Source of the DNA: Mariprofundaceae bacterium
Lineage (GTDB): Bacteria; Pseudomonadota; Zetaproteobacteria; Mariprofundales; Mariprofundaceae
Direction: 5' to 3'
Length of the DNA stretch: 64,000 bases
Assembly: GCA_030950925.1 (NCBI GenBank)
Contig: JAUZQO010000007.1
Location: 16,062-80,061, forward strand
This document shows, one piece after another, positions 26,392-36,581 of this stretch (position 1 is the first letter of the stretch; the number at the start of each line of letters is the position of its first letter). Position numbers and translations under genes: made by a program. Below the pieces are notes generated by a model. The model had not been told where the DNA came from. It did no database searches and was given only the letters and a program-made list of their open reading frames with translations.

Positions 26392-27015
26392 ATGGCAGAG
26401 ATCAATATTGTTGATCAGGCCAACAACGTGGTTGGAACGCGTGAATTGAGCGCGGATATTTTTGATGTAGAAGTGAATGCAGGCTTTGTTCATCGTGTGT
26501 ATACAGCTTTGGCTAGTGCGCAGCGTGCAGGAACAAGTGCATCTAAAACTGTGGCAATGGTTTCAGGTGGCGGTAAGAAGCCATTTAAGCAAAAAGGTAC
26601 GGGGCGTGCGCGTCAAGGTACAACACGTGCTGCGCAAATGCGTCATGGTGGTGTGGCTCATGGTCCCAATGCAAACACTACATTTACAACACGCATCAAC
26701 CGTAAAGAACGTCGTGCAGCATTGCATATGGTTTTGAGTAACGCTGTACGTGAGGGTCGCGTCGTTATTTTGAATAAATTGGAACTTCCTGAAGTAAGAA
26801 CAAAAGGCTTTGTTTCAATTTCAGAAGCTCTTTCTGTGACTTCTGGCTTGTATGTTTTGGGTGCGCCAAATAAGGATGTTGAGCTTTCGGCTCGTAATAT
26901 TCCGCATACGAAAGTGATATTGGATGCGCAAATTACAATGCATGACTTGTTGAAATTTGATCGTATTGTTTTAACGGAAGATGCCTTGAATAAAATTGAA
27001 GGAGGCTTGGTATGA
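26392..27015 (+). CDS. rplD: 50S ribosomal protein L4
   Basis: 207 residues. The extended loop 'GGGKKPFKQKGTGRARQGTTRAAQMRHGG' that lines the exit tunnel is conserved, followed by 'NRKERRAALHMVLSNAV'. In E. coli L4 also represses the S10 operon through a leader; since rpsJ here follows tuf directly, no such leader is visible. Stop overlaps the rplW ATG. Confidence 0.95.
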   Translation: MAEINIVDQANNVVGTRELSADIFDVEVNAGFVHRVYTALASAQRAGTSASKTVAMVSGGGKKPFKQKGTGRARQGTTRAAQMRHGGVAHGPNANTTFTTRINRKERRAALHMVLSNAVREGRVVILNKLELPEVRTKGFVSISEALSVTSGLYVLGAPNKDVELSARNIPHTKVILDAQITMHDLLKFDRIVLTEDALNKIEGGLV

Positions 27016-27311
27016 GTGCAACATATAAAAATATGAATACACTGCGCCAGCCTGTGATTACTGAAAAGAGCTTTGTTGCTCGTAGTGACTCCAATCAATA
27101 TATTTTTCGTATTGCGCGTGATGCAAGCAAGCAAGATGTAAAAGCTGCTGTGCAGGCTATTTTTGAAGTGAATGTTGAGAAAGTTCAGGTGATTAATGTT
27201 CCTGGTAAGGAAAAACGCCGTGGTGCCCATGTGGGACGTCGACCAGGATACCGTAAGGCAGTTGTCCGTTTGGTTGAAGGTCAGTCCATTGACCCTGAAG
27301 AAGAGGCATAA
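27012..27311 (+). CDS. rplW: 50S ribosomal protein L23
   Basis: 99 residues: 'LRQPVITEKSFVARSDSNQYIFRIARDASKQDVKAAVQAIFEVNVEKVQVINVPGK' is the L23 fold in full, with a basic loop 'KRRGAHVGRRPGYRKA'. L23 sits at the tunnel exit and docks trigger factor and SRP. ATG overlaps rplD (ATGA). Confidence 0.95.
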   Translation: MSATYKNMNTLRQPVITEKSFVARSDSNQYIFRIARDASKQDVKAAVQAIFEVNVEKVQVINVPGKEKRRGAHVGRRPGYRKAVVRLVEGQSIDPEEEA

Positions 27312-27314
27312 GTC

Positions 27315-28145
27315 ATGGCATTAAAATCATTAAAACCAACGAGTAATGGTAACCGTGGTCGTATTGGCATCGTCAATGGAGAGCTTTACAAGGGTAGACC
27401 TGAATCAAGTTTAACCCAAGGCTTGACCAAAAGCGGCGGTCGTAACAATAATGGTCGTGTAACGTCGCACCATCGTGGTGGTGGTCATAAGCGTTTATAT
27501 CGTATGATTGATTTTAAACGTGACAATCACGGCGTAGAAGGTAAGGTGTCGCGCATTGAGTATGATCCTAACCGAACAGCAAATATTGCTTTGGTTGTTT
27601 TCTCGAATGGTGACAAACGTTATATCTTAGCGCCACAGGGCTTGCGTCCTGGGGATGTTGTGATGTCTGGTCTGGGTTCTGAAATTCGACCTGGCAATGC
27701 ATTGCCTTTGAGTGCGATTCGTGTGGGTACAATGCTGCATAATATCGAAATGAAGCCAGGTAAAGGCGCACAGATTGGTCGTAGTGCAGGCACCGCTGTT
27801 CAATTGATGGGTAAAGAGGGTAGTAAGGCTATTCTTAAGCTTCCGTCAGGCGAGTTTCGTCGTGTAGACATTCGTTGCATGGCAAGTATTGGTGTTGTTG
27901 GGAATTCGGATCATTCGAATCAAAAAGTTGGTAAAGCTGGTCGCTCTCGCTGGCTGGGCGTTCGTCCCAATGTTCGTGGTGTAGCCATGAACCCTGTGGA
28001 TCATCCGCATGGTGGTGGTGAAGGTCGTACTGCGGGTGGTCGTCACCCCGTAACCCCTTGGGGTGTGCCGACGAAGGGTCATAAGACTCGTCAGAAGAAC
28101 AAGGCTTCGAGTCGTGATATTATTCGTCGCCGTAATCAGAAGTGA
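27315..28145 (+). CDS. rplB: 50S ribosomal protein L2
   Basis: 276 residues. '[25 protein letters not shown]' near 37-61, '[21 protein letters not shown]', '[27 protein letters not shown]' near 215-240 with the peptidyl-transferase-proximal histidine. It is the most conserved large-subunit protein. 3 bases separate it from rplW. Confidence 0.97.
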   Translation: MALKSLKPTSNGNRGRIGIVNGELYKGRPESSLTQGLTKSGGRNNNGRVTSHHRGGGHKRLYRMIDFKRDNHGVEGKVSRIEYDPNRTANIALVVFSNGDKRYILAPQGLRPGDVVMSGLGSEIRPGNALPLSAIRVGTMLHNIEMKPGKGAQIGRSAGTAVQLMGKEGSKAILKLPSGEFRRVDIRCMASIGVVGNSDHSNQKVGKAGRSRWLGVRPNVRGVAMNPVDHPHGGGEGRTAGGRHPVTPWGVPTKGHKTRQKNKASSRDIIRRRNQK

Positions 28146-28153
28146 GGTAGGAC

Positions 28154-28432
28154 ATGGCGCGTTCCTTAAAAAAAGGTCCATACATTGAAGGCTCTTTGCA
28201 GAAGAAAGTAAATTCTGCTCACGCCAGTGAGAAAAAAAGTGTGATTAAAACATGGTCTCGTCGATCAACTATCGCACCTGATTTTGTGGGTTTGAATTTT
28301 GCTGTGCATAATGGCAATAAATTTATTCCTGTATTTGTTACTGAAAATATGGTTGGGCATAAGCTTGGTGAGTTTTCGCCGACCCGTACTTTTTATGGTC
28401 ATGGTGCGGATAAAAAGGCTCGGAAGAGGTAG
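28154..28432 (+). CDS. rpsS: 30S ribosomal protein S19
   Basis: 92 residues: '[19 protein letters not shown]' start, '[52 protein letters not shown]' in the core. S19 binds 16S rRNA in the head with S13. rplV follows after 5 bases. Confidence 0.96.
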   Translation: MARSLKKGPYIEGSLQKKVNSAHASEKKSVIKTWSRRSTIAPDFVGLNFAVHNGNKFIPVFVTENMVGHKLGEFSPTRTFYGHGADKKARKR

Positions 28433-28437
28433 ATGGA

Positions 28438-28779
28438 ATGAGCGAAGAAGTACGCGCGTTGCATAAAGATGCGCAAATTAGTGCCCAGAAGGCACGTTTG
28501 ATGGCAGATGCCATTCGAGGCTTGAATGTCGACCGTGCATTGTCTGTGTTAATGTTATCACCCAAGAAGGCAGCACGTCTTTTTGAGAAGATTTTAAAGT
28601 CAGCTGTTGCAAATGCAGAGCAAAATAATGGTCTGGATGTAGATTCTTTATATGTATCAACATCTAAGGTTGATGAAGGCGCAACATTGAAGCGTTTTCG
28701 TCCAAAAGGCATGGGCCGTATGCGTAAGCGCTTTCATCGTCGTAGTCACATTACCGTGGCTGTGGCTGAACGCGGATAA
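28438..28779 (+). CDS. rplV: 50S ribosomal protein L22
   Basis: 113 residues: 'ISAQKARLMADAIRGLNVDRALSVLMLSPKKAARLFEKILKSAVANAE' and the tunnel hairpin 'LKRFRPKGMGRMRKRFHRRSHITVAV'. The loop tip forms part of the exit-tunnel constriction, where macrolide-resistance changes occur; it shows no duplication or deletion. Confidence 0.96.
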   Translation: MSEEVRALHKDAQISAQKARLMADAIRGLNVDRALSVLMLSPKKAARLFEKILKSAVANAEQNNGLDVDSLYVSTSKVDEGATLKRFRPKGMGRMRKRFHRRSHITVAVAERG

Positions 28780-28791
28780 AGGGGTTTACTG

Positions 28792-29439
28792 ATGGGACAA
28801 AAAGTTAATCCGATTGGTTTCCGTGTTGGTGTGACACGTGGTTGGGAATCAGTTTGGTATGCAGATAAGAATTTTGGCGAGCAATTGCGTGAAGATATTC
28901 GTATCCGTCAATTTATTAAAGCACGTTTAAAGCATGCACACGTATCACGTATTTTTATTGAACGTCCTGCTGGAAAAATAAAAGTTACGCTGCATACTGC
29001 GCGCCCAGGTGTTGTTATCGGCAAGAAGGGATCTGAAATTGATGCGCTTCGCCGAAGCTTGTTTGCCCAGTTTGGGCAAGAAGTTCAGGTGTATATCGTT
29101 GAGGTTCGTCGTGCTGAAGCAGAAGCTCAATTGGTGGCTGAAAATATTGCCATGCAACTTGAGCGTCGCGTTGCTTTTCGCCGTGCGATGAAACGTGCAG
29201 TCCAAGGTGCTATGCGCATGGGTGCAAAAGGTGTGCGTATTAACTGTTCTGGTCGTTTGGGCGGAGCTGATATTGCGCGCATGGAGTGGTATCGTGAAGG
29301 TCGTGTGCCTTTGCATACATTGCGTGCAGATATTGATTATGGTTTTACTGAAGCTAAAACCACATATGGAATTATTGGCGTGAAAGTTTGGGTATTTAAC
29401 GGCGAAAAGCTGGGTAATACTGAAGCTAAGAACGTATAA
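28792..29439 (+). CDS. rpsC: 30S ribosomal protein S3
   Basis: 215 residues: '[24 protein letters not shown]', KH motif '[14 protein letters not shown]' near 65-80, and '[38 protein letters not shown]'. S3 lines the mRNA entry channel. 15 bases to rplP. Confidence 0.97.
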   Translation: MGQKVNPIGFRVGVTRGWESVWYADKNFGEQLREDIRIRQFIKARLKHAHVSRIFIERPAGKIKVTLHTARPGVVIGKKGSEIDALRRSLFAQFGQEVQVYIVEVRRAEAEAQLVAENIAMQLERRVAFRRAMKRAVQGAMRMGAKGVRINCSGRLGGADIARMEWYREGRVPLHTLRADIDYGFTEAKTTYGIIGVKVWVFNGEKLGNTEAKNV

Positions 29440-29454
29440 CGGAGTTTATGAGTT

Positions 29455-29877
29455 ATGTTGCAACCGAAAAAGATTCGTTGGCGCAAGCATCATAAAGAAC
29501 TTCAGCGTATTCGCGGTAAAGCGACGCGTGGCTCATCTTTGAATTTTGGTGATATTGGCTTGAAAGCGATGGAACCTGGACGTATTACTGCACGTCAAAT
29601 TGAAGCAGCCCGTATCACAATGACCCGCCATATCCGTCGTCAAGGTCGTGTTTGGATTCGCATGTTTCCAGACTTACCAGTGACGAATAAGCCCGCTGAA
29701 GTTCGTATGGGTAAAGGTAAGGGTTCTCCAGAATACTGGGTAGCTGCAGTGCGCGCTGGTCGTATTTTGTATGAAATGAATGGTGTTGATGAAACCGTTG
29801 CGCGTGAAGCATTTGAACGCGCAGCTTCGAAATTGCCCATCCGAACCAAGATTGTTAAGCGTGGAGTAGGACGATGA
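29455..29877 (+). CDS. rplP: 50S ribosomal protein L16
   Basis: 140 residues: '[15 protein letters not shown]', '[45 protein letters not shown]' and '[23 protein letters not shown]'. It binds near the A site and helps position aminoacyl-tRNA. Its stop overlaps rpmC. Confidence 0.96.
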   Translation: MLQPKKIRWRKHHKELQRIRGKATRGSSLNFGDIGLKAMEPGRITARQIEAARITMTRHIRRQGRVWIRMFPDLPVTNKPAEVRMGKGKGSPEYWVAAVRAGRILYEMNGVDETVAREAFERAASKLPIRTKIVKRGVGR

Positions 29878-30056
29878 GTAGTGTTGAGCTTCGTGAAATG
29901 AATGACTCAGATTTAAAGGGTCGTATGGAAGACTTGGCAGCCGAGCATATGAAGTTGCGTTTTCAAAAAGCAACCATGCAATTGACAAACTCTGCCCGTA
30001 TTCGCCAAGTGCGTAGAGACATTGCACGTATCAAGACTGTTTTGGCTTCGCGTTAA
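29874..30056 (+). CDS. rpmC: 50S ribosomal protein L29
   Basis: 60 residues, all helical: '[53 protein letters not shown]', matching L29. Located beside L23 at the tunnel exit. ATG overlaps the rplP stop by 4 bases. Confidence 0.94.
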   Translation: MSSVELREMNDSDLKGRMEDLAAEHMKLRFQKATMQLTNSARIRQVRRDIARIKTVLASR

Positions 30057-30071
30057 GGGGAACGAATAGAT

Positions 30072-30338
30072 ATGTCGGAAGTAAAAAGTAATAAGCGTAC
30101 CTTGCAAGGTGTGGTAGTAAGTAATAAAGGCGATAAGACTGTTGTTGTTCAAGTAGAACGTGCTTTTTTACACCCTCGTTATCGTAAGACGATGCGCTCA
30201 CATAAAAAATACATGGCGCATGATGCAGAAAACACCTGTAATATTGGTGATATTGTTCGCATCGTTGAGACTCGCCCAATTTCTAAGCGTAAATGCTGGA
30301 TGATGGAAGAAGTTTTACGTCGTACTGAACAGCTGTAG
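30072..30338 (+). CDS. rpsQ: 30S ribosomal protein S17
   Basis: 88 residues: '[45 protein letters not shown]' and '[19 protein letters not shown]', an OB-fold that binds the 5' domain of 16S rRNA early in assembly. Last gene of the classical S10 set; rplN follows after 12 bases with no terminator. Confidence 0.95.
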   Translation: MSEVKSNKRTLQGVVVSNKGDKTVVVQVERAFLHPRYRKTMRSHKKYMAHDAENTCNIGDIVRIVETRPISKRKCWMMEEVLRRTEQL

Positions 30339-30350
30339 GCGGGGTTATTC

Positions 30351-30719
30351 ATGATTCAAACTGAAACAGTATTAAATGTTGCTGATAACTCAGGTGCACG
30401 TCGTATTAAATGCATCAAAGTTCTTGGTGGTTCGAAACGTCGTTATGCTCGCGTGGGTGATGTGATTGTCGTTGCTGTGCAAGAGGCTGCACCTGGCGGT
30501 AAAGTAAAAAAAGGCGAAGTTCAACAAGCAGTTGTTGTTCGTACTGCCAAAGAATTTCGTCGTCAAGATGGTAGTTCGATTCGTTTTGATGAAAACGCAG
30601 CCGTTCTGTTGTCAAAGCAAGGCGAACCCATGGGCACACGTATTTTTGGACCAGTTACTCGCGAATTGCGTAACAAGGGTTATATGAAGATTATTTCCCT
30701 AGCTCCAGAAGTACTGTAG
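30351..30719 (+). CDS. rplN: 50S ribosomal protein L14
   Basis: 122 residues: '[46 protein letters not shown]' and '[27 protein letters not shown]'. L14 contacts the small subunit and binds the RsfS silencing factor. First gene of the spc set. Confidence 0.96.
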   Translation: MIQTETVLNVADNSGARRIKCIKVLGGSKRRYARVGDVIVVAVQEAAPGGKVKKGEVQQAVVVRTAKEFRRQDGSSIRFDENAAVLLSKQGEPMGTRIFGPVTRELRNKGYMKIISLAPEVL

Positions 30720-30737
30720 TTAGGAGACGAGGAAGAT

Positions 30738-31067
30738 ATGTCGACTAAAATAAAAGCTCGTATCCACCGTGATGATGAAGTATTGGTGATTGCAGGGCGT
30801 GATAAGGGCGCACGTGGAAAAGTAGTGCGCGTTAACCCTTTAGAATCAAGCGTTATTGTTGCAAAAGTGAATATGATTAAACGTCATACCCGTCAAACTC
30901 AGCAGTCAAGTGGTGGCATTATTGAGAAGGAAGCACCTATTTCTATCTCTAATGTTCAGTTTTTCTGCCCGAATTGCAAGACAGGTGTTCGTTTGGGAAT
31001 GAAGAACTTGGAAGATGGACAAAAGGTTCGTAGCTGCCGCAAATGCGGTGAAGTTTTGGATCAGTAG
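30738..31067 (+). CDS. rplX: 50S ribosomal protein L24 with C-terminal zinc ribbon
   Basis: 109 residues. KOW motif 'DDEVLVIAGRDKGARGKVVRVNPLESSVIVAKVNMIKRHTR' (13-53), then a zinc-ribbon tail with Cys77, Cys80, Cys100 and Cys103 ('FCPNCKTGVRLGM' and 'RSCRKCGEVL'). L24 initiates large-subunit assembly. The E. coli form lacks all four ligands in this arrangement; the ribbon is found in other phyla and some proteobacteria. 8 bases or less separate it from rplE. Confidence 0.95.
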   Translation: MSTKIKARIHRDDEVLVIAGRDKGARGKVVRVNPLESSVIVAKVNMIKRHTRQTQQSSGGIIEKEAPISISNVQFFCPNCKTGVRLGMKNLEDGQKVRSCRKCGEVLDQ

Positions 31068-31078
31068 GAGTATAGGTG

Positions 31079-31621
31079 ATGGCTCGTCTTAGAGAAGACT
31101 ATAAATCACGCGTGGCACCCGCTCTTAGAGAGCAATTTGGATATAAAAATCCAATGCAGGTTCCATCCGTAACGAAAATTGTTGTCAATATGGGTGTGGG
31201 TGAAGCTGCGACCAATGCGAAATTGATGGAAGGTGCGTTATCAGATATGACAGCGATTACAGGTCAAAAACCTGTGGTAACACGCGCTCGCAAATCAATT
31301 TCAAACTTTAAGCTTCGCGATGGTATGCCAGTAGGTTGCCGTGTCACCTTGCGTGGCACACAAATGTGGGAATTTCTTGATCGTTTGATCAATGTGACAT
31401 TGCCACGCATTCGTGACTTTCAGGGGGTTTCTCCGAAATCATTTGATGGTCGTGGCAACTATACCTTGGGATTGAAAGAGCAAATTATTTTCCCAGAAAT
31501 TGATTATGATAAAGTAGATAAAGTTCGCGGCATGGATATTACTATCTGTACCACTGCGGATACCAATGACGAAGGACGCGCATTGTTGAAGCAATTCAGC
31601 ATGCCGTTCCGTAAGAAGTAA
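31079..31621 (+). CDS. rplE: 50S ribosomal protein L5
   Basis: 180 residues from ATG 31079 (an in-frame GTG lies one codon upstream; AGGAG spacing favours the ATG). '[18 protein letters not shown]', '[34 protein letters not shown]' and '[27 protein letters not shown]'. L5 binds 5S rRNA and P-site tRNA. Confidence 0.95.
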   Translation: MARLREDYKSRVAPALREQFGYKNPMQVPSVTKIVVNMGVGEAATNAKLMEGALSDMTAITGQKPVVTRARKSISNFKLRDGMPVGCRVTLRGTQMWEFLDRLINVTLPRIRDFQGVSPKSFDGRGNYTLGLKEQIIFPEIDYDKVDKVRGMDITICTTADTNDEGRALLKQFSMPFRKK

Positions 31622-31630
31622 GGGGCAAGT

Positions 31631-31816
31631 ATGGCTACAAAAGCTCTGATTGCGAAATGTAATCGCAAACCAAAATTTAAAGTACGTGCTTATACACGTT
31701 GTCAGCTGTGTGGACGCCCACACTCTGTATATCGCAAATTCGGCATGTGTCGTATTTGTTTGCGTAAACATGCCTCTGCGGGTGAAATCCCAGGCATGGT
31801 TAAATCCAGCTGGTAA
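31631..31816 (+). CDS. rpsN: 30S ribosomal protein S14, short zinc-binding type
   Basis: Only 61 residues, with the four zinc ligands Cys24, Cys27, Cys40 and Cys43 ('[26 protein letters not shown]'). This is type-Z S14; E. coli and many proteobacteria carry a longer, zinc-free version of about 100 residues. S14 belongs to the 30S head. Placement between rplE and rpsH is standard. Confidence 0.95.
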   Translation: MATKALIAKCNRKPKFKVRAYTRCQLCGRPHSVYRKFGMCRICLRKHASAGEIPGMVKSSW

Positions 31817-31835
31817 GGCGATAGGAGATTCCATT

Positions 31836-32231
31836 ATGATGACAGATCGTATCGCTGATATGTTGACGCGTATTCGTAACGCACAACATGTAGGCATTGA
31901 AAAAGTTGAACTTCCAGCAAGTAATATGTTGATTTCGTTGGCAAATATTCTTCGTGATGAAGGCTATATTGCCAGTGCAAAAGCATATAACTTTAAAGGT
32001 CACCGTTATTTACGTTTAACATTGCGTTATGATGATGCTGGTGAAGCTGTGATTCGCGAGATTAAACGCGTGTCCAAGCCAGGTCGTCGTGTATATAGCA
32101 ATGCTGATACCTTGCCACGTGTTCGCAATGGTTATGGTATTGCTGTTGTCAGTACTTCTAAAGGTATTATGACAGACAAGAAGGCTCGTGCAGAACGCGT
32201 TGGTGGCGAAGTTCTTTGCACAGTATTTTAA
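31836..32231 (+). CDS. rpsH: 30S ribosomal protein S8
   Basis: 131 residues from the ATG at 31836, 8 bases after GGAG; the frame is open much further upstream but that part is rpsN read out of phase. 'MTDRIADMLTRIRNAQHVGIEKVELPASNM', 'LRLTLRYD' and 'PRVRNGYGIAVVSTSKGIMTDKKARAERVGGEVLCTVF'. S8 binds 16S helix 21 and, in E. coli, regulates the spc mRNA. Confidence 0.95.
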   Translation: MMTDRIADMLTRIRNAQHVGIEKVELPASNMLISLANILRDEGYIASAKAYNFKGHRYLRLTLRYDDAGEAVIREIKRVSKPGRRVYSNADTLPRVRNGYGIAVVSTSKGIMTDKKARAERVGGEVLCTVF

Positions 32232-32243
32232 GGTAGGTTTAAG

Positions 32244-32777
32244 ATGTCTCGAGTTGGTAAACAACCTATTGCCATTCCAAATGGTGTGGATGTAAAAATT
32301 AGTGAAGATTGTATCGTAATTAAGGGTGCTAAAGGTGAATTAAGCTCGCCTTTGTTTAAGGGATTAAGTGCTTCTTTTGACAATGCCATGCTACAAATTT
32401 CTTGTGAAGATGTTTCCAACAAGAAGTTGAATGGTAACTTTGGTTTGGCTCGCGCGTTGGCTGCAAATAATGTCGCAGGTGTGACCAAAGGTTTTGAGAA
32501 AGTATTGGAATTGCGTGGTGTGGGTTATAGAGCTCAAGCACAAGGTCAAAAATTGAACTTGTCTTTGGGTTTTTCGCATCCTGTTGTTTATGATGTTCCT
32601 ACTGGTGTTGATGCTAAGGTTGAGAAAAGCCTCATTACTATCAGTGGTATTGATAAGCAGAAAGTTGGGCAGGTTGCCGCAGAAATTCGTGCTTACCGCC
32701 CACCTGAGCCTTACAAAGGTAAGGGCGTTCGTTATGTTGGCGAATATATCGCTATGAAAGAAGGTAAAAAGGCTTAA
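32244..32777 (+). CDS. rplF: 50S ribosomal protein L6
   Basis: 177 residues: 'MSRVGKQPIAIPNGVDVKI', 'VTKGFEKVLELRGVGYRAQAQGQKLNLSLGFSHPVVYDVP', and 'ISGIDKQKVGQVAAEIRAYRPPEPYKGKGVRYVGE', two tandem L6 folds. It lies near the GTPase-associated centre. Confidence 0.96.
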   Translation: MSRVGKQPIAIPNGVDVKISEDCIVIKGAKGELSSPLFKGLSASFDNAMLQISCEDVSNKKLNGNFGLARALAANNVAGVTKGFEKVLELRGVGYRAQAQGQKLNLSLGFSHPVVYDVPTGVDAKVEKSLITISGIDKQKVGQVAAEIRAYRPPEPYKGKGVRYVGEYIAMKEGKKA

Positions 32778-32807
32778 TGAGCCTTGCCAAGTTAGGAGAT
32801 TAGTAGC

Positions 32808-33161
32808 ATGTCTGCAAAGCGCTATGAAAATAATGCTGCGATTCGTCGCTCACGTCGTGTTCGTTCACGTGTTAAAGCTTCCGGTCGTTTACGTTTGAGT
32901 GTTTTTCGCTCAGCACGCCATATTTATGCACAAGTGATTGATGATGCTAAGGGTGAAACCTTGGTATCAGCATCAAGCTTGGATCAAGGCATCGAAAATG
33001 GTGGTAATGCACAAGGTGCGGAAAATGTTGGTAAGTTACTGGGTGAACGTGCTGTTGCTGCTGGTTTAAGCGTTGTGGCGTTTGACCGTGGTTCTTACCC
33101 ATATCATGGACGTGTGAAAGCGTTGGCTGAAGGTGCTCGTTCATCTGGCTTGAAGTTCTAG
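32808..33161 (+). CDS. rplR: 50S ribosomal protein L18
   Basis: 117 residues: '[45 protein letters not shown]' and '[44 protein letters not shown]'. It binds 5S rRNA with L5. A 30-base gap with TTAGGAG precedes it. Confidence 0.95.
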   Translation: MSAKRYENNAAIRRSRRVRSRVKASGRLRLSVFRSARHIYAQVIDDAKGETLVSASSLDQGIENGGNAQGAENVGKLLGERAVAAGLSVVAFDRGSYPYHGRVKALAEGARSSGLKF

Positions 33162-33170
33162 GAGAATTTG

Positions 33171-33647
33171 ATGATTAACGCTGATGAATTAGAGTTAACA
33201 GAAAAACTTGTTGATATTAACCGTATCGCTAAAACTACCTCAGGTGGGCGCAGAATGAGTTTTTCTGCATTGATGGTTGTGGGTGATGGTGCTGGACATG
33301 TTGGTTTTGGTCATGCAAAGGCGAAGGAAGTGCCTGAGGCGATTCGTAAAGCCAATGATATTGCAAAAAAATCAATGATTTATGTTCCATTGAAAGATGG
33401 CACATTGCATTATCAAGTCACAGGTCGCCAAGATGCTTCTCGTGTGATGCTTAAGCCTGCTAGTGAAGGTACTGGCGTGATCGCTGGAGCTGCTGTACGT
33501 GCCGTTATGGAAGCTGCGGGTATTCGTGATGTATTGACCAAAAGTCAAGGTTCTCGTAATGCTGTCAACGTGATTCGTGCGACCTTTAATGGTTTGAAAT
33601 CATTGGAAAGTCCTGAACAGATTGCAGCTCGTCGCGATAAATCTTGA
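33171..33647 (+). CDS. rpsE: 30S ribosomal protein S5
   Basis: 158 residues from ATG 33171 with AGGAG 6 bases upstream; a TTG one codon before is in frame. '[48 protein letters not shown]' and '[39 protein letters not shown]'. S5 is part of the mRNA helicase and fidelity region. Confidence 0.95.
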   Translation: MINADELELTEKLVDINRIAKTTSGGRRMSFSALMVVGDGAGHVGFGHAKAKEVPEAIRKANDIAKKSMIYVPLKDGTLHYQVTGRQDASRVMLKPASEGTGVIAGAAVRAVMEAAGIRDVLTKSQGSRNAVNVIRATFNGLKSLESPEQIAARRDKS

Positions 33648-33678
33648 GATTCAGCATAAGATAAGAGGAGCTGTTTAA

Positions 33679-33870
33679 ATGTCTAAGAATAATGTAGTCC
33701 GTATCCGTCAAGTGAAAAGTGGTATTGGATACCCTAAAGACCAAAGAGCCACATTGGTGGGGCTTGGTTTTCGTCGCATGCATCAAGTTGTTGAGTTGGA
33801 AGATACAGCATCGATTCGCGGTATGATAAATAAAATCAACCATTTAATTGTGGTTGAGTCTGCGCAGTAA
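33679..33870 (+). CDS. rpmD: 50S ribosomal protein L30
   Basis: 63 residues: 'VRIRQVKSGIGYPKDQRATLVGLGFRRMHQVVELEDTASIRGMINKINHLI' matches L30 end to end. L30 is absent in some lineages; here it sits in its usual place between rpsE and rplO. Confidence 0.94.
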   Translation: MSKNNVVRIRQVKSGIGYPKDQRATLVGLGFRRMHQVVELEDTASIRGMINKINHLIVVESAQ

Positions 33871-33887
33871 GCGGAGGGAGAAAAGTT

Positions 33888-34334
33888 ATGAAGCTCAATA
33901 CAATTCAAGCAAACTCCGGCTCTCGGAAGGAACGTCGCCGTGTTGGTTGTGGTATTGGTTCTGGTCATGGGAAGACTGCTGGACGTGGACATAAAGGTCA
34001 AAAATCACGTTCAGGTGGTAAAGTGATGCGTGGTTTTGAAGGTGGTCAAATGCCTTTGATTCGTCGCCTTCCAAAACGTGGTTTTACGCCATTGGCTAGA
34101 AAAACATATCAGTTGGTTAACCTTGAACAGTTAATAAACTTTGAAGCAAATACAGTGGTAGATGCTGCTACTTTGTATGCAGCGGGTTTTATTCGCAATG
34201 CTGTTGATCCGATCAAATTGTTGGCGACAGGAGATCTGTCTGTAAACTTGCAAGTGCATGTTGCAGCTTCTTCTCAGTCCGCTGTAAAGAAAATTGAAGC
34301 CGCAGGTGGCTCGGTTACCTTGGCAGAGGCATAA
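33888..34334 (+). CDS. rplO: 50S ribosomal protein L15
   Basis: 148 residues: 'MKLNTIQANSGSRKERRRVGCGIGSGHGKTAGRGHKGQKSRSGGKVMRGFEGGQMPL.RRLPKRGF' forms the basic N-terminal extension, followed by the globular domain 'LEQLINFEANTVVDAATLYAAGFIRN'. secY begins 3 bases after its stop. Confidence 0.95.
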   Translation: MKLNTIQANSGSRKERRRVGCGIGSGHGKTAGRGHKGQKSRSGGKVMRGFEGGQMPLIRRLPKRGFTPLARKTYQLVNLEQLINFEANTVVDAATLYAAGFIRNAVDPIKLLATGDLSVNLQVHVAASSQSAVKKIEAAGGSVTLAEA

Positions 34335-34337
34335 CTG

Positions 34338-35669
34338 ATGCAGCAAGCTCCTCAAATGGGTGGGCTAGGCAGTATTGGTCAAATTCCTGAGTTAAAGAAT
34401 CGGATTTTATTTACACTGGGCATGCTAATCGTTTATCGATTGGGTGCCCATGTGCCTGTTCCTGGCATTGATGCACATGTGTTGGCACAGTTTTTCAATC
34501 AAGCCCAAGGAAGTTTACTGGGTATGTTTGATATGTTTTCTGGTGGCGCGCTATCACGCTTAACTATTTTTGCCTTGGGCATTATGCCGTATATCTCCGC
34601 CGCAATTATTATACAGTTGATGACGGTGGTATCACCTAAACTGGAGCAGCTGAAGAAGGAAGGCGAGTCAGGTCGTCGTAAAATAACGCAATATACGCGT
34701 TATGGGACGCTTTTTTTAGCGGTTTTTCAGGGTATTGGCATGTCCATTGGTTTGGAAACATTTTCAGTGAATGGTCAAGCTGTGGTGATTGATCCAGGTT
34801 TGGATTTTCGTTTTATGACGGTGGTGACCTTGGTTACAGGTACCATGTTTTTGATGTGGTTGGGTGAACAGATTACAGAACGTGGTATTGGTAATGGTAT
34901 TTCACTCATTATCTTTTCAGGTATTGTAGCAGGTCTTCCAGCTGCGATTGGTGGCACATTAGAGTTGGCACGAACGGGCGAGTATTCTGCCTTTACAGTA
35001 CTTGGCTTGTTTATTATGGCTGTAGCCGTGACAGCAGCAGTGGTTTGGTTTGAACGGGCGCAGCGTCGTATTGCTATTCAGTATGCAAAACGTCAGGTGG
35101 GTAATAAAATGTTTGGTGGTCAGTCGTCATTTTTGCCGTTGAAAGTGAATACTGCAGGTGTGATTCCGCCTATTTTTGCATCGAGTTTGATTCTTTTGCC
35201 AGCAACTTTTGCTCAGTTTACCAAGGGTGTTGATGGATTTTCTTGGTTGTCGGATGTTTCTGCCTTGTTATCTCCAGGCGCTTGGTTGTATATGGCATTG
35301 TTTACAGGTTTGATTGTTTTCTTTTGTTTTTTTTACACGGCGATTGTTTTTAATCCCAAGGATACGGCAGACAACCTGAAGAAAAATGGTGGTTTTATAC
35401 CTGGTATTAAACCTGGTCAAAAAACAGCCGAATACATAGATAAGGTGTTGACCCGTATTACGGTGGTGGGTGCTGCCTACGTCACTGCGGTTTGTTTGCT
35501 GCCCCAATGGTTGATTTCTGAATTGGGCGTGCCTTTTTACTTTGGCGGTACAAGTTTGCTGATTATTGTTGTGGTGAGCATGGATACCATGACGCAAATT
35601 CAATCTCATTTGATGTCGCATCAATATGAGGGTTTGATGAAGCAAGCACGTTTGAAAACAAGACGTTAA
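34338..35669 (+). CDS. secY: Protein translocase channel SecY
   Basis: 443 residues with ten membrane helices. '[21 protein letters not shown]', '[27 protein letters not shown]', '[20 protein letters not shown]', '[20 protein letters not shown]' and the C-terminal cytoplasmic '[13 protein letters not shown]' are signature segments. It forms the Sec channel with SecE and the SecG encoded at 20548. adk begins 1 base after its stop. Confidence 0.97.
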   Translation: MQQAPQMGGLGSIGQIPELKNRILFTLGMLIVYRLGAHVPVPGIDAHVLAQFFNQAQGSLLGMFDMFSGGALSRLTIFALGIMPYISAAIIIQLMTVVSPKLEQLKKEGESGRRKITQYTRYGTLFLAVFQGIGMSIGLETFSVNGQAVVIDPGLDFRFMTVVTLVTGTMFLMWLGEQITERGIGNGISLIIFSGIVAGLPAAIGGTLELARTGEYSAFTVLGLFIMAVAVTAAVVWFERAQRRIAIQYAKRQVGNKMFGGQSSFLPLKVNTAGVIPPIFASSLILLPATFAQFTKGVDGFSWLSDVSALLSPGAWLYMALFTGLIVFFCFFYTAIVFNPKDTADNLKKNGGFIPGIKPGQKTAEYIDKVLTRITVVGAAYVTAVCLLPQWLISELGVPFYFGGTSLLIIVVVSMDTMTQIQSHLMSHQYEGLMKQARLKTRR

Positions 35670-35670
35670 G

Positions 35671-36315
35671 ATGAATATTATTTTATTTGGACCTCCTGGT
35701 GTAGGTAAGGGGACGCAAGGTATTCGCTTATCTGAAAAATTTTCCATTGTTCATTTGGCAATGGGTGATTTGTTACGTGCTGCAGTCAAAGAAAAGACTG
35801 AGTTGGGTGTGCAGGCGAAGTCTTATATGGATGCAGGGAAGCTTGTGCCAGACTTGCTTGTCATGGGTATGATTGAAGAGCGTATTACGGCTTCAGATGC
35901 GTCCAATGGGTTTTTGTTGGATGGGTTTCCTAGGAATGTTGCGCAAGCAACTGCCTTGAATCAAATGCTTACTGAGCATGCCTTAAATATTGATCATGTG
36001 ATCTTTATGGAAGCTGAAGAATCATGTTTGATTGAACGCCTATCAGGTCGCTTGATTTGTAAAGGTTGCGGTTTTGGATTTCATAGGCATTATTCGCCGC
36101 CCAAAAATGATGGTTTATGTGATCGTTGTGGAAGTGAGTTATATCAACGTGAAGATGATCGTGAAGATGTGATTGAACAGCGTCTTCAAGTTTATTTAAA
36201 GGAAACACAGCCTTTGTTAGAATTTTATTCTGATGTGGATGTTTTTTCTAAAGTGAACGCAATGCAAAGTATGGATGATGTTTTCCATACATTAGAAAAG
36301 ACAGTACAGGGCTAG
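35671..36315 (+). CDS. adk: Adenylate kinase with zinc-binding lid
   Basis: 214 residues. P-loop '[11 protein letters not shown]' at 7-16, AMP site 'MGDLLRAAV', '[12 protein letters not shown]' near 82, and the lid with Cys130, Cys133, Cys150 and Cys153 ('[10 protein letters not shown]' and '[15 protein letters not shown]'). Four-Cys lids bind structural zinc; the E. coli lid uses a hydrogen-bond network instead. It balances ATP, ADP and AMP. Insertion of adk between secY and infA is common outside enterobacteria (usually with map, absent here). Confidence 0.95.
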   Translation: MNIILFGPPGVGKGTQGIRLSEKFSIVHLAMGDLLRAAVKEKTELGVQAKSYMDAGKLVPDLLVMGMIEERITASDASNGFLLDGFPRNVAQATALNQMLTEHALNIDHVIFMEAEESCLIERLSGRLICKGCGFGFHRHYSPPKNDGLCDRCGSELYQREDDREDVIEQRLQVYLKETQPLLEFYSDVDVFSKVNAMQSMDDVFHTLEKTVQG

Positions 36316-36319
36316 AGAA

Positions 36320-36538
36320 ATGGCAAAAGAAGATATTATCGAAATGTCTGGGGAAGTGGTTGAAAAGCTTCCGAATGCGATGTTTAAAGTTCGCTTAGAA
36401 AATAGTCATGAATTGTTATGTACGATTTCTGGAAAGATGCGAAAGTATTATATTCGAATTCTTCCAGGTGATAAAGTTACGGTGGAAATTTCCCCTTATG
36501 ACTTAAGTCGCGGTCGCATTAGTTATCGCGCAAAATGA
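36320..36538 (+). CDS. infA: Translation initiation factor IF-1
   Basis: 72 residues: '[72 protein letters not shown]', the complete single OB-fold of IF-1. It occupies the ribosomal A site during initiation. Located between adk and rpmJ, 4 bases after adk. Confidence 0.96.
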   Translation: MAKEDIIEMSGEVVEKLPNAMFKVRLENSHELLCTISGKMRKYYIRILPGDKVTVEISPYDLSRGRISYRAK

Positions 36539-36581
36539 TAACATGGTTTTGACCATGAATATTTTGACGGAGGAATGAACA

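Noticed and set aside
31650..31835. N-terminal extension of rpsH over rpsN
   Set aside because: It is rpsN read in another frame; the ATG at 31836 has a good ribosome binding site and gives the normal S8 N-terminus.
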